Assembly: GCF_003114815.1 (NCBI RefSeq)
Contig: NZ_BFAZ01000009.1
Location: 310,001-374,000 of the forward strand
Source: Leptospira ellinghausenii
GTDB lineage: Bacteria; Spirochaetota; Leptospiria; Leptospirales; Leptospiraceae
Length of the DNA: 64,000 bases
Direction: 5' to 3'
Shown: in pieces, positions 37,220-45,479 of the stretch
How the letters are laid out: each line of letters opens with the position of its first letter
Position numbering within the stretch: position 1 is the first letter of the stretch
Made by a program: the position numbers and the translations under genes
Notes under the pieces: model-generated
Database searches by the model: none
The model's input: the letters and a program-made list of their open reading frames with translations, nothing else
What the model was told of the DNA's origin: nothing

Positions 37220-38089
37220 ATGTTTGGTGGTCCCGTTCAGTGTGAATTGGTTCTTGATTGTGTAACCAAAATTGGGTTTGCCCAAGGCATTTTAAATTTT
37301 ATTCGTTATTATCCCATTGCAGGATTGGCTTTCCTCCTATTCTATGTTTGGCGAAAGGATTTTTTTGAAACCTATCGAATCCAAAAACTCTACCCAAAAG
37401 CAGAAAAAGTTTGGAAAGAATTTCGCCAATCTGCTGTCACTCTCATTGTCTTCACCATGGTGGCTGTGACAAACATCACATTGATGAAAGCAAAAATAGT
37501 TCCGAGTGGAGTGTACTTTGGATCTGTTTCGGGTGTCTGGGAAATCAGTTATCTTTTTATCAGTTTTTTCTTTATCACGGTATGGCACGAGACATGGTTC
37601 TATTGGATGCATAGATTTGCTCATTTGAAAAAAGTATACCCACATGTGCATTCGGAACACCACCAATCAGTGAATCCATCTCCTTTGGCTGCTTACAGGT
37701 TCCAGGCGACAGAAGCATTTTTAGAAGCAATTTATATTGTCCCTTTTGTGATGTTTGTGCCTGTTCATTTTTATGTAGTTCTTTTCCACACCTTTTATGC
37801 GATGATCCTCAATATTTGGTGGCATCTTGGGTATGAATTTTTTCCCAAAGGTTGGGCCTCACACCCGATCACAAAATGGATCAATAGTTCCACTCATCAC
37901 AACCTCCACCACCAAAAGTTCCATGGAAATTACTCATTGTATTTCAATGTTTGGGACCGAGTGATGGGGACCAACTTTCCTTATTACGAAGAGTATTACG
38001 AACAAGTGGTCGGTGAGAGGGAAAAAAAACGGAGTGAAAGAGAAAGGAAAGGGAAAATCAAAGCAGAATCAGGGTTAGTAACCTCCTAA
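37220..38089 (+). CDS. Sterol desaturase family membrane hydroxylase (second copy)
   Basis: A 289-residue membrane di-iron enzyme with four or so hydrophobic segments and histidine motifs HETWFYWMHRFAH, HSEHHQS and HHNLHHQKFHG. It has the short form of the family, closer to fatty-acid-hydroxylase/C-5 sterol desaturase proteins, and differs from the 395-residue protein at 31-32 kb. The C-terminus is very basic (EREKKRSERERKGKI). A strong AGGAGAG ribosome site precedes the ATG. Just downstream of the AraC gene and probably regulated through the palindromes at 37115-37159. Substrate unknown. Confidence 0.9.
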   Translation: MFGGPVQCELVLDCVTKIGFAQGILNFIRYYPIAGLAFLLFYVWRKDFFETYRIQKLYPKAEKVWKEFRQSAVTLIVFTMVAVTNITLMKAKIVPSGVYFGSVSGVWEISYLFISFFFITVWHETWFYWMHRFAHLKKVYPHVHSEHHQSVNPSPLAAYRFQATEAFLEAIYIVPFVMFVPVHFYVVLFHTFYAMILNIWWHLGYEFFPKGWASHPITKWINSSTHHNLHHQKFHGNYSLYFNVWDRVMGTNFPYYEEYYEQVVGEREKKRSERERKGKIKAESGLVTS

Positions 38090-38145
38090 CTTCGATTCCA
38101 GTAACATGTCCTTCCCCATTCTGCGGCAAGGATCGAGCGGAAATC

Positions 38146-38198
38146 CCTCCCGGGTACCAATGTAAGGATTTAATTTTACAAGGGTAACTTTCGGGAGG
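38146..38198 (+). promoter_or_regulatory. Long imperfect hairpin in the leader of the flgB operon
   Basis: CCTCCCG (38146-38152) pairs with CGGGAGG (38192-38198), TACC with GGTA, and TGTAA with TTACA, giving about 16 bp with small bulges, 149 nt ahead of flgB. It has no T-run. The rest of the 257-nt gap after the desaturase gene holds a short GC palindrome (GGGGCCGCCCC, 38254-38264), two copies of AAATCATCG around it, and no gene I can support. Confidence 0.4.
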
Positions 38199-38346
38199 AT
38201 TGCAGGGAGAGCCCGACCCGTCAAACGATTCGATTCGGTTCTAAGAAATCATCGGGGCCGCCCCAAAAAAATCATCGAAAAGCGACATAAAAGTCTTTAG
38301 GAGGAAGGAAAACCGTCCGAAAGGGAAAGTAGAGAGGAAGAGAAAT

Positions 38347-38778
38347 ATGTTTGAAGCAACACATTTCATGAAAACTCAAGACCTTTTGGAACGAGGGCTT
38401 GGCGCGGCGACACAAAGACGTAAGGTGATCTCCGATAACATTGCCAATGCGGATGTTCCTAATTTCAAACGATCAGAAGTAGTGTTTGAATCCATGTTAA
38501 AACGTGCGATTGAATCGGAAAAAATTGAAAAAGACAAAGCAGTTCCAACGAAAATCACAAACGACCGTCATATAGAATTTTTTAAGCCCCTTGACTACCG
38601 CGATGCCAAACCGAAAACTAATTTGGATTACCTTACGACTATGAGACCAGATGGAAACAATGTGGACATCGAAAAGGAAGTGGTTGAGTCCAACCAAAAC
38701 CAAATGAGTTATAATATCATGATTGATCGGTTAAACCAAAACAACCGTTTGCTTAACATTGTGATGAGAACCAATTAA
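38347..38778 (+). CDS. flgB: Flagellar basal-body rod protein FlgB
   Basis: A 143-residue proximal-rod protein with the N-terminal rod motif VISDNIANADVPNFKR and the C-terminal YNIMIDRLNQNNRLLNIVM helix. Length is typical. First gene of flgB-flgC-fliE; the ribosome site GAGAGGAAG lies just upstream of the ATG. It forms the inner rod of the periplasmic flagellum. Confidence 0.95.
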   Translation: MFEATHFMKTQDLLERGLGAATQRRKVISDNIANADVPNFKRSEVVFESMLKRAIESEKIEKDKAVPTKITNDRHIEFFKPLDYRDAKPKTNLDYLTTMRPDGNNVDIEKEVVESNQNQMSYNIMIDRLNQNNRLLNIVMRTN

Positions 38779-38788
38779 GGAGTAAACG

Positions 38789-39250
38789 ATGGGTATGTTT
38801 GATTCGATTAATATTTCTGCCACGGGTCTTTCCGCACAAAGACTCCGAATGGATGTGATCTCCAATAACATTGCTAACTCTACAACAACGAGAAATACCA
38901 ATGGAGATGGCCCTTTTAGACGTGACCGTGTCATCCTAACACCGATTAACCTCCGCACCCAATGGAAAAGCCCTGTGTATCCATTTGGAGTGGCTCCTGG
39001 CGAAGGAAAAGGGGTAAAGGTGATGAAAATTGAGAAGGACATGAGCCCTCTTCGTTTGACCTACGACCCCACTCACCCTGATGCCATCCAAACTGGACCT
39101 AAAAAAGGGTATGTGGAACTTCCGAATATCAACATCGTCACCGAGATGACGGATATGATTTCTGCTTCCCGTTCCTATGAAGCAAATGTCCAACTCATCA
39201 ATGGTTCCAAAGCCATGATGAACAAAGCCATGGAAATCGGCCGAGCGTAA
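38789..39250 (+). CDS. flgC: Flagellar basal-body rod protein FlgC
   Basis: A 153-residue rod protein with the flagellar rod motif ISATGLSAQRLRMDVISNNIAN at the N-terminus and the C-terminal EMTDMISASRSYEANVQLIN helix typical of FlgC. The gene follows flgB by 10 nt with an AAGGAG ribosome site. Confidence 0.96.
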   Translation: MGMFDSINISATGLSAQRLRMDVISNNIANSTTTRNTNGDGPFRRDRVILTPINLRTQWKSPVYPFGVAPGEGKGVKVMKIEKDMSPLRLTYDPTHPDAIQTGPKKGYVELPNINIVTEMTDMISASRSYEANVQLINGSKAMMNKAMEIGRA

Positions 39251-39345
39251 GTTTCGGTCGTTTTTTTAAGTCCTTTTTTATATGAGACATAATTTTTTAC
39301 TTCAGATTTTGGAGCAGAAACCGATGATGGGAAGGAGAAACCACC

Positions 39346-39711
39346 ATGTCCATTGACCGCATCACATCACTTTCCTCTCAATCATACAAACCACATTCCC
39401 TTCTCCCCCAAGGAGACAAAGTCGGAATCCTTCGTTCGGATGATCGCCATTATGGAAAAACCAATGAAGCCAAATCCCCTGACGAAGTGGCCGGCACATT
39501 TGCAGATGCTTTGAAAAAAGCCTTTGAACAAGTGAATGACCAACAAGTGGAAGCGGACGAACTCACTCAAAAAATCGTGTTTGATCCAAACTCAGTGGAA
39601 CTCCATGACGTGATGATCGCGGCAGAAAAAGCAAGGATCTCACTCACCTTCGCCAAAACCATGTCAGATGGATTTGTGAGAGCTTACAGAGAACTTACAA
39701 CTTTAAGATAA
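39346..39711 (+). CDS. fliE: Flagellar hook-basal body protein FliE
   Basis: A 121-residue protein whose C-terminal half carries the FliE pattern: FADALKKAFEQVNDQQ, then SVELHDVMIAAEKARISL and a final VRAYRELTTL. FliE connects the MS ring (FliF) to the rod. A strong AAGGAG ribosome site precedes the ATG. The gap from flgC is 95 nt. fliF does not follow here but is found about 12 kb away in this window. Confidence 0.93.
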   Translation: MSIDRITSLSSQSYKPHSLLPQGDKVGILRSDDRHYGKTNEAKSPDEVAGTFADALKKAFEQVNDQQVEADELTQKIVFDPNSVELHDVMIAAEKARISLTFAKTMSDGFVRAYRELTTLR

Positions 39712-39718
39712 TCAAAAT

Positions 39719-40177
39719 TTAAGGGATTGGGCGGCCAAACACTCGTTCGACGGTTTCGAATCGAATTTGGATTTGGTCGTTTGGTCCAACCTTTACCCCT
39801 TTTTTCATCTGAACGGAATCAATTCGTTCCCCATTTACATACACTACCCAACCTGCATCCCAAGAGTTTCGGATTCCATTTACTTCCATAATTTCTTCCG
39901 TACGGTTAGTAGAAATAAACCTCATAGAAGGATCTTCGTTTTTGGACAATTCTGCAAGAAGGAAAAGTAAATCCTTTCGATCAAATAAAGACGAAGGTAT
40001 GGACTTAGTTTCTTCATAGTCTTTTGACAAAAACTGAATTTGGATTTCGGGTTCTTTTGGTTTATGGGAGGAACGTGTGAGTTTACAATTTCCAATTGTG
40101 ATCAGAAACAATCCTAGTAATACACTGAGATGAATGGGATACGTGAATTGTTTTGTCATTTTTTTAGATCGGTTCAC
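39719..40177 (-). CDS. Putative lipoprotein with DUF4430-like domain
   Basis: A 152-residue exported protein with hydrophobic leader and lipobox-like TIGNC (about residue 30). The C-terminal part (AGWVVYVNGERIDSVQ, GPNDQIQIRFE) resembles the DUF4430/transcobalamin-like C-terminal fold, a small beta domain found in cell-surface or cobamide-binding proteins. Its start overlaps the stop of the upstream MBL hydrolase gene by 4 nt, and it converges with fliE 7 nt away. Ligand unknown. Confidence 0.75.
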   Translation of the reverse strand: MNRSKKMTKQFTYPIHLSVLLGLFLITIGNCKLTRSSHKPKEPEIQIQFLSKDYEETKSIPSSLFDRKDLLFLLAELSKNEDPSMRFISTNRTEEIMEVNGIRNSWDAGWVVYVNGERIDSVQMKKGVKVGPNDQIQIRFETVERVFGRPIP

Positions 40178-41109
40178 TTCTTTTCGTTTCTCTCAAAGGC
40201 ATACACCAATCCTTGTGCATTTAAGTTCACATCCAAACGCAAAAGAGACCAGTCTTTCTCAGTGAGTGTGACCGAATTTCGATTGGCCAAAATCTTTATC
40301 ATCAACTCCACTTGTTTTTCCATAAAGGAAAGTCGATTTTCTTTTGGGACTTGTTTGAGTTCGAGGATGGCATTCTGGCTGTGACGTAATCCAATTTTTA
40401 AGTCTTCAGCACTTTGTTTTAGATTTTGGATCTCTCCAAAATGAGTCAAATAACAAACATTAGCCCCTGTTCCTAAAATTAAATCAATGGAATGGATGGC
40501 TTCTTTGGCATCAAAGTCTGTTGGGGTTGTGGTAGGAAAAATAAATGATTTTCCGTTTTCCAAATGGGGGTAAGAGATTCCAAACGAATCTCCTGTGAAA
40601 ACACCATTTAGTTTTTTGTCATAGATACAAAAGTGGTGGTTTGCATGACCCTTGGTATAAATGAACTCGAAACTATGGCCTTTCCAATCCAAAAATTCTC
40701 CATCCTCCATCACACGCACTCTTTCTTTGGGAATGGGTTTGATCTCGCCATATAATTTTTGGAAATTCTCTTTTCCATACACGGCGGTTGCACTTTTGAT
40801 GAGAAGGCTTGGGTCGATCAAATGTTTGGCAGTTTTAGGATGTGCAAGTAACACTGCATTGGGACAAGATTCAAGTAATGCCCAAGCCCCACCCGCATGG
40901 TCTAAATGGACATGAGTCACAATAATATAATCTAAGTTTGACGGACTGACATTTTGTTTGTCCATCACAGAAAGGATTTTTGGAATCGCATGGGTTGTAT
41001 TGGTTTCAACAACGATCCCATACCCCTCTTCTTCGATGAGATAAGCAGAAGCAACTTGTTTTAAATCAGCGTATTCTGTATCAATGGTGATAAAAGTGCC
41101 CATAGTCAT
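40174..41109 (-). CDS. MBL-fold metallo-hydrolase
   Basis: A 311-residue metallo-beta-lactamase-fold protein with VTHVHLDHAGG (metal ligands H66, H68, D70, H71), YTKGHANHHF with the next His, FTGDSFG with the bridging Asp and CYLTHFG with the last His. The closing part (about 215-311) is a helical extension. Cytoplasmic; substrate unknown. ATG 41109 or 41103 could start it. It is translationally coupled to the DUF4430-like lipoprotein. Only about 25% or less like the other MBL protein at 2-3 kb by eye. Confidence 0.88.
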   Translation of the reverse strand: MTMGTFITIDTEYADLKQVASAYLIEEEGYGIVVETNTTHAIPKILSVMDKQNVSPSNLDYIIVTHVHLDHAGGAWALLESCPNAVLLAHPKTAKHLIDPSLLIKSATAVYGKENFQKLYGEIKPIPKERVRVMEDGEFLDWKGHSFEFIYTKGHANHHFCIYDKKLNGVFTGDSFGISYPHLENGKSFIFPTTTPTDFDAKEAIHSIDLILGTGANVCYLTHFGEIQNLKQSAEDLKIGLRHSQNAILELKQVPKENRLSFMEKQVELMIKILANRNSVTLTEKDWSLLRLDVNLNAQGLVYAFERNEKK

Positions 41110-41162
41110 ACAGTATGGTCAAAAGAACTACTTTGTCAGCTTAAATTCTATGCATTAACCAC

Positions 41163-42767
41163 TCAAACGGGCAATCGTAATCTGTCTTCGATCCATTTTG
41201 TTTCTTCTTCGATTTGTGAGTTTGACCAACCCCATTCCTTGGCAACCACTTGTATCATTTTCTCTATAGATTCCTTGGGAAGGAGACCAAGAGTTCCAAG
41301 CCCCGTACGTCGCAAAAAAATGTCAGATAAGGTTTTTGCCATTTCAAATCGAATCGCATACACAACTTCTGCGAGGATCTCTCCATCTTCATTTAAAACT
41401 GTACCTAAATATGGATCCACTTTCACAATGGATAAAATTGTTTCGTAAGCTAAACCATAATGGCGAATCAGGTAATCAATCGTTTTTGGTAAAAAACCTT
41501 TGTGTTTTTCTTTTGCTTCTGCAATAAAAGATTCTATATCGAGGATATGACTTCCATATAAATGTTGTTTGGCGGATATACTTTTAATTGCTCGTTTTTT
41601 TATTTTTTTCTGGATCGACCGAAAGATCGTTTCGGCAAACTGACGGCTTGTTGTGTATTTGCCTCCTGCTGCTGTAATGAGTCCATCAATTCCATCTCTA
41701 ACATGGTCATACAATTCTGATTTCCTTGAGGCAGAATAAGTATCATCACCTGCCTCAGCAAGTGGCCGTAACCCACCATACGCAAATAAAACATCTTCAA
41801 GTGTTAGTTTTTCTTTTAAATGAGATGTTTCATTGATATAATCAAGAAATTCCAATATACTTTCCCTAGTGAGTTTCCAATCTTCCACCTTACCAAAGTA
41901 AGACTTTTCTGTTGGCCCAATCATAGAATGGCCTCGCCATGGAGCAAAACTAAAATGACCTCTATCACCCACAAACAAAGTCATAATGGGTGTAACTTGT
42001 TTTGTGATGAGGTAAATCCCTTCGGAACGTTGTTTTGGAAAACTTGTTTCTGTTTTTTTTGATTTTGCCAAAACATCTTGTGTCCATGGACCTGAAGCAT
42101 TGACCGTAACTTGGGAACGAATCGTAACTTCCTTTTTAGAAATCATATCCATGGCAGTCACACCAACTACACGACTTCCATCCCATAACAAATCTTTCAC
42201 TTCTGTATAATTGGATATTTTTCCACCATACAATACAGCAGACTTCAGAAAACTAAGAGTCAAACGTTCTGGGCTTAGGCAAATGGCATCGTAGAAATAA
42301 GCGGCGTCTTCATAATCTCCTAAATTTTGTTTGAGTAGTTCGTTTCGTTTGAGGTATTGATGATTTGGTATTTTTTTAGATTTATCCCAAGTCCAAGTTT
42401 TGTCAAAAGACAACAAGTCGTATACAAACAAACCAAGTCTTGCAACGAATCCTGGTTTTGGAAGGATCATGGGATACGGATACACCAAGTTAGGTGCAAT
42501 ATTTGATAAATTCCTTCGTTCCTTTAATGCTTCTCTGACGAGTCCAATTTCAAATTGTTTTAAATAACGAAGACCACCATGGATGAGTTTTCCAGTTGCA
42601 GCGGAAGTGGCGCCGCCAAAATCTTTTTTTTCTAACAAACAAACACTATACCCACGGCTTGCCACTTCATAAGCGAGTGTCGCTCCCGTAATGCCACCAC
42701 CGATAATGGTAACATCAAAGGACTCTCCATCATAGGTTTCAATGAATCGATTTAATTTCAGAGTCAA
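41163..42767 (-). CDS. glpD: GlpD-type FAD-dependent glycerol-3-phosphate dehydrogenase
   Basis: A 534-residue flavoprotein with FAD motif IIGGGITGATLAYE, KLIHGGLRYLKQFE and the late GGKYTTSRQFAE phrase typical of aerobic GlpD, which oxidises glycerol 3-phosphate to dihydroxyacetone phosphate at the membrane. The start is TTG 42767, with a perfect Shine-Dalgarno AAGGAGG at 42774-42780 and 6-nt spacing; its TTG shares bases with the TGA of the upstream kinase gene. Third gene of FGGY kinase-APH kinase-glpD. In this context the substrate may be a related polyol phosphate rather than glycerol 3-phosphate itself; that is inference. Confidence 0.9.
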   Translation of the reverse strand: MTLKLNRFIETYDGESFDVTIIGGGITGATLAYEVASRGYSVCLLEKKDFGGATSAATGKLIHGGLRYLKQFEIGLVREALKERRNLSNIAPNLVYPYPMILPKPGFVARLGLFVYDLLSFDKTWTWDKSKKIPNHQYLKRNELLKQNLGDYEDAAYFYDAICLSPERLTLSFLKSAVLYGGKISNYTEVKDLLWDGSRVVGVTAMDMISKKEVTIRSQVTVNASGPWTQDVLAKSKKTETSFPKQRSEGIYLITKQVTPIMTLFVGDRGHFSFAPWRGHSMIGPTEKSYFGKVEDWKLTRESILEFLDYINETSHLKEKLTLEDVLFAYGGLRPLAEAGDDTYSASRKSELYDHVRDGIDGLITAAGGKYTTSRQFAETIFRSIQKKIKKRAIKSISAKQHLYGSHILDIESFIAEAKEKHKGFLPKTIDYLIRHYGLAYETILSIVKVDPYLGTVLNEDGEILAEVVYAIRFEMAKTLSDIFLRRTGLGTLGLLPKESIEKMIQVVAKEWGWSNSQIEEETKWIEDRLRLPV

Positions 42768-43612
42768 ACTTTCCCTCCTTTCGCAAGCCAAACTTTGATT
42801 TGTTGTTTTAAATTCTCCCTTTCACTTGCAATATCCCAAAGTCCAAGTCGCAAAATAAGAGAGGACAATCTCCAACGATTCAGATCCGAATCAGTAATGC
42901 CACTTAGGTGTTTGGATGTCTTAAGATACCCACCTAAGATGAACTTTCGGATGAGGGTATAAAATAGTATTTTGAGTTTGGGAGTTCCTGGCCATAACTC
43001 AGCATCTGTAAATAAAAGCTTCGTGAAGGAAACATCCGCACAAGGATTCCCTTTAGCAGCAGTCATCCAATCAATGACAATCCGATCTTTATCTTGTACG
43101 ATGACATTTTCTGGGTGAAAATCCAAATGCAGGACAGAGTTTCCTTCAGGTAAGTTTTTGATGTATTCACGAATGATTTTTTTCTCTTCTTCACTGAGAA
43201 ACTCCAAAGGTTTTGCATCCAAACAATCGTTTAAAATCTCTTTGATATCTCTTAGTTTTTCACTTTTAGTTTGGTGGATTTGGAAGTGTAAGTTCGCTAA
43301 TGTGTTAGCAATGCGAAAAAGTTCGATTGGATTTTTGTCAGGCAATTTGGTCAAAGAAATTCCTTCCAAACGATCAAAGATCATTCCCAATCGTTCTCCC
43401 ATTTTCACCTTTCCATAACATTGCATTTTTGTGACCTGCAAACGACTCACTTCTATTGTGTTTTCATATTCTGCTTCTATTTCTTTTGGATTTGCCGTAG
43501 GGAAAAAAAGCTTTAAGACTTGGTTGTTCGGTAATGCGTATAAATCCGCTGACCTACCGATCGCAAAGGGAACACCTAAATTTTCTTTGTTGAGTTCTAT
43601 AAAGGAATTCAT
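42764..43612 (-). CDS. APH-fold phosphotransferase (aminoglycoside/choline kinase-like)
   Basis: A 282-residue kinase-like protein. It has the APH/choline-kinase catalytic loop HLDFHPENVIV (about 168-178) with catalytic Asp and Asn and the metal motif VIDWMTAAKGNP. The N-lobe contains RSADLYALPNNQVLKLF with the ATP-binding Lys. Members phosphorylate choline, ethanolamine, sugars, thiamine or antibiotics. It begins 18 nt after the FGGY kinase gene and overlaps glpD, so it belongs to that operon. A small-molecule kinase in the same pathway is more likely than antibiotic resistance; the substrate is not readable. Confidence 0.85.
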   Translation of the reverse strand: MNSFIELNKENLGVPFAIGRSADLYALPNNQVLKLFFPTANPKEIEAEYENTIEVSRLQVTKMQCYGKVKMGERLGMIFDRLEGISLTKLPDKNPIELFRIANTLANLHFQIHQTKSEKLRDIKEILNDCLDAKPLEFLSEEEKKIIREYIKNLPEGNSVLHLDFHPENVIVQDKDRIVIDWMTAAKGNPCADVSFTKLLFTDAELWPGTPKLKILFYTLIRKFILGGYLKTSKHLSGITDSDLNRWRLSSLILRLGLWDIASERENLKQQIKVWLAKGGKV

Positions 43613-43630
43613 TTCAAATCCTGCTTTGAC

Positions 43631-45229
43631 TTAAGAATTGAGAATCGCAAAATGTTTTTGATTCGTTTTGTATAATTTTTTAAAAACAGAAAAGTTTTTA
43701 TCATACACAGGTTTCAATGTTGGATTGGGGAACCAAGTTTTATCGACGGGGATCATTCGTTTAATGTCCTCGTATGTTTTGATTTTTCCAAGTCCTAAAG
43801 CAACAATCGCTGCTGCTCCAATTGCTCCTACGTTTTCCGGATGGACAACACGTTCGATGGTTTTCCCTGTAATGTCAGCTAACATTTGACAGATGAAATC
43901 AGAACGAGCCACTCCTCCCACAAATCGAATGGTTTTCGAAGTAGGAACTTTTGTATTGGATAACTCTAAAATCCATCGTTTGTGGAACAAAATCCCTTCA
44001 ATCACAGCTCGGATTAAAATTCGTTTTCCCGTATGCAAACTGATATTAAAGAAGATCCCTCTTGCCTTTGGATCTTCAAAAGGACATCTATTTCCATGTA
44101 ACCAAGGTGTAAAGATCACACCTTGGGAGCCAGGTTCTGTATCTCTTATGGAATCAAACATAAACTCAAATAAACTCGCGTAAACAGCATCAGGGCCATC
44201 TGTGATTTTCTTTTTTTCTAAGTACAAATCAATTTCATCCAATGCCAAATGGTCTTTCACCCATTGTAAACATTTGCCTGATGTTTCTTGTTCTCCGAAA
44301 TAATTATAATACCCTTCACGGCTTCCCACAATGGAAGCAATCCTAGCATTGATATCCACTGTCCTTCTTTTTGTAACAGTACCGATCCAACCAGATGTCC
44401 CTGCGTAAATATGAGTGTCTCCCTCTGAAACTGCACCTGCACCCACTCCAATGAGAGAAGCATCCCCACCACCACCAAACACGGGTGTACCGGTCTTTAG
44501 TCCTAAATACTCTGCCGCTTCGTTTGTGAGCCCTCCGACTTTTTCTTCGGCATTGATGAGTTTTGGTAAATGTTCCCTGCGAATACCAAATAACTTACAA
44601 AGGAATTTACTCCAGTTTCCTTTGCCTTTTCTCGAATTATATAAAAATGTAGCAAAAGCAGAATCCCTTGTCATCACTGCTTGGTTTGTACACCTAGCGA
44701 TCAAATATTCTTTGACATCAAACCACCATCTCACCTTATTAAAGTTATCTGGTTCATTTTTTTCCACCCATTTGTATTTCCAAATTGGATCTTTTACACT
44801 TGCGGCAACTGCACCTGTAATCCAGAGAGACACCAAAAGTTTAAACGCGTTGATACCTTCAATTTTAAATCCATGTTCAATCCCGGCTTTCATTTCTTTT
44901 GTGGCCCTTTGGTCCATATAACTCATCACATTTCGGACAGGGCGAAATGTTTCGTCCACAAGCACAAGTCCTTGCATCTGAGAACAAAAGGAAATGCCTT
45001 GGATGTTTTGATTGGATACTTTCGCTTCGCTTAATACAAGTTTTGTGGTAAAACGCATTGCCTCCCAAAAGTCCTCTGGATTTTGTTCAGCTCCCCCATT
45101 CGCGAGAAGTTGGATGGGGTATTCTTTTGAGGCAGATGCCAAAAGAGTGAGGGACGAGGTCATCTGAAATAGGCAGGTTTTCACCCCTGTGGTGCCAATG
45201 TCATAGGCTAAGATACAGTCTGAATCCAT
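43631..45229 (-). CDS. FGGY-family carbohydrate kinase (xylulokinase-like)
   Basis: A 532-residue sugar kinase from ATG 45229 (GGAG ribosome site 5 nt upstream; the frame extends to 45349 but that part is leader). It has the N-terminal phosphate-binding AYDIGTTGVKTCLFQ, FCSQMQGLVLVD, FGGGGDASLIGVGAG, the ADP-binding IRFVGGVARSDFICQMLAD and GAIGAAAIVALGLG. The family phosphorylates polyols or ketoses (glycerol, xylulose, ribulose and others); xylulokinase-like is my best guess. First gene of a minus-strand operon with APH kinase and glpD, divergent from an FLVCR-like carrier across a palindromic operator. Confidence 0.9.
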   Translation of the reverse strand: MDSDCILAYDIGTTGVKTCLFQMTSSLTLLASASKEYPIQLLANGGAEQNPEDFWEAMRFTTKLVLSEAKVSNQNIQGISFCSQMQGLVLVDETFRPVRNVMSYMDQRATKEMKAGIEHGFKIEGINAFKLLVSLWITGAVAASVKDPIWKYKWVEKNEPDNFNKVRWWFDVKEYLIARCTNQAVMTRDSAFATFLYNSRKGKGNWSKFLCKLFGIRREHLPKLINAEEKVGGLTNEAAEYLGLKTGTPVFGGGGDASLIGVGAGAVSEGDTHIYAGTSGWIGTVTKRRTVDINARIASIVGSREGYYNYFGEQETSGKCLQWVKDHLALDEIDLYLEKKKITDGPDAVYASLFEFMFDSIRDTEPGSQGVIFTPWLHGNRCPFEDPKARGIFFNISLHTGKRILIRAVIEGILFHKRWILELSNTKVPTSKTIRFVGGVARSDFICQMLADITGKTIERVVHPENVGAIGAAAIVALGLGKIKTYEDIKRMIPVDKTWFPNPTLKPVYDKNFSVFKKLYKTNQKHFAILNS

Positions 45230-45327
45230 GGAATCTCCGTCGCTCGAGGGAAACATTGTCCCGGTTTTCACCAATTTCAGGCCATGTTTGCCATTTTTTG
45301 GAGTTTTTCTGGCAAGAAAGCAAAAAA

Positions 45328-45343
45328 GTGAGTGATCACTCAC
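45328..45343. promoter_or_regulatory. Perfect palindrome GTGAGTGATCACTCAC, probable TetR operator
   Basis: A 16-bp perfect palindrome in the 250-bp gap between the divergent FGGY kinase (45229, minus) and MFS carrier (45480, plus). Its core TGAGTGATCACTCA differs at one base from the core at 50363-50376 in the tetR/aminotransferase promoter region. The rest of the gap shows no gene. Confidence 0.7.
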
Positions 45344-45479
45344 AAGCATTGAGTAGGATCAGCTCCGTTGGCAATCGATTTTTGATCCCTCGGGTTCTTT
45401 TCCGAATGGTGAAACCAGATCAGGGTCGCTTGGGTTTTTGGAACTTCGTGTTGCCATCGGGACAAAGGGAGAGAGTTGT

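Noticed and set aside
38090..38346. tRNA, riboswitch or terminator in the flgB leader
   Set aside because: No cloverleaf, no known riboswitch core and no T-run after the hairpins; only a structured leader can be stated.
42764..43612. Antibiotic-resistance aminoglycoside kinase
   Set aside because: APH fold is shared by many metabolic kinases; operon with FGGY kinase and glpD points to metabolism.
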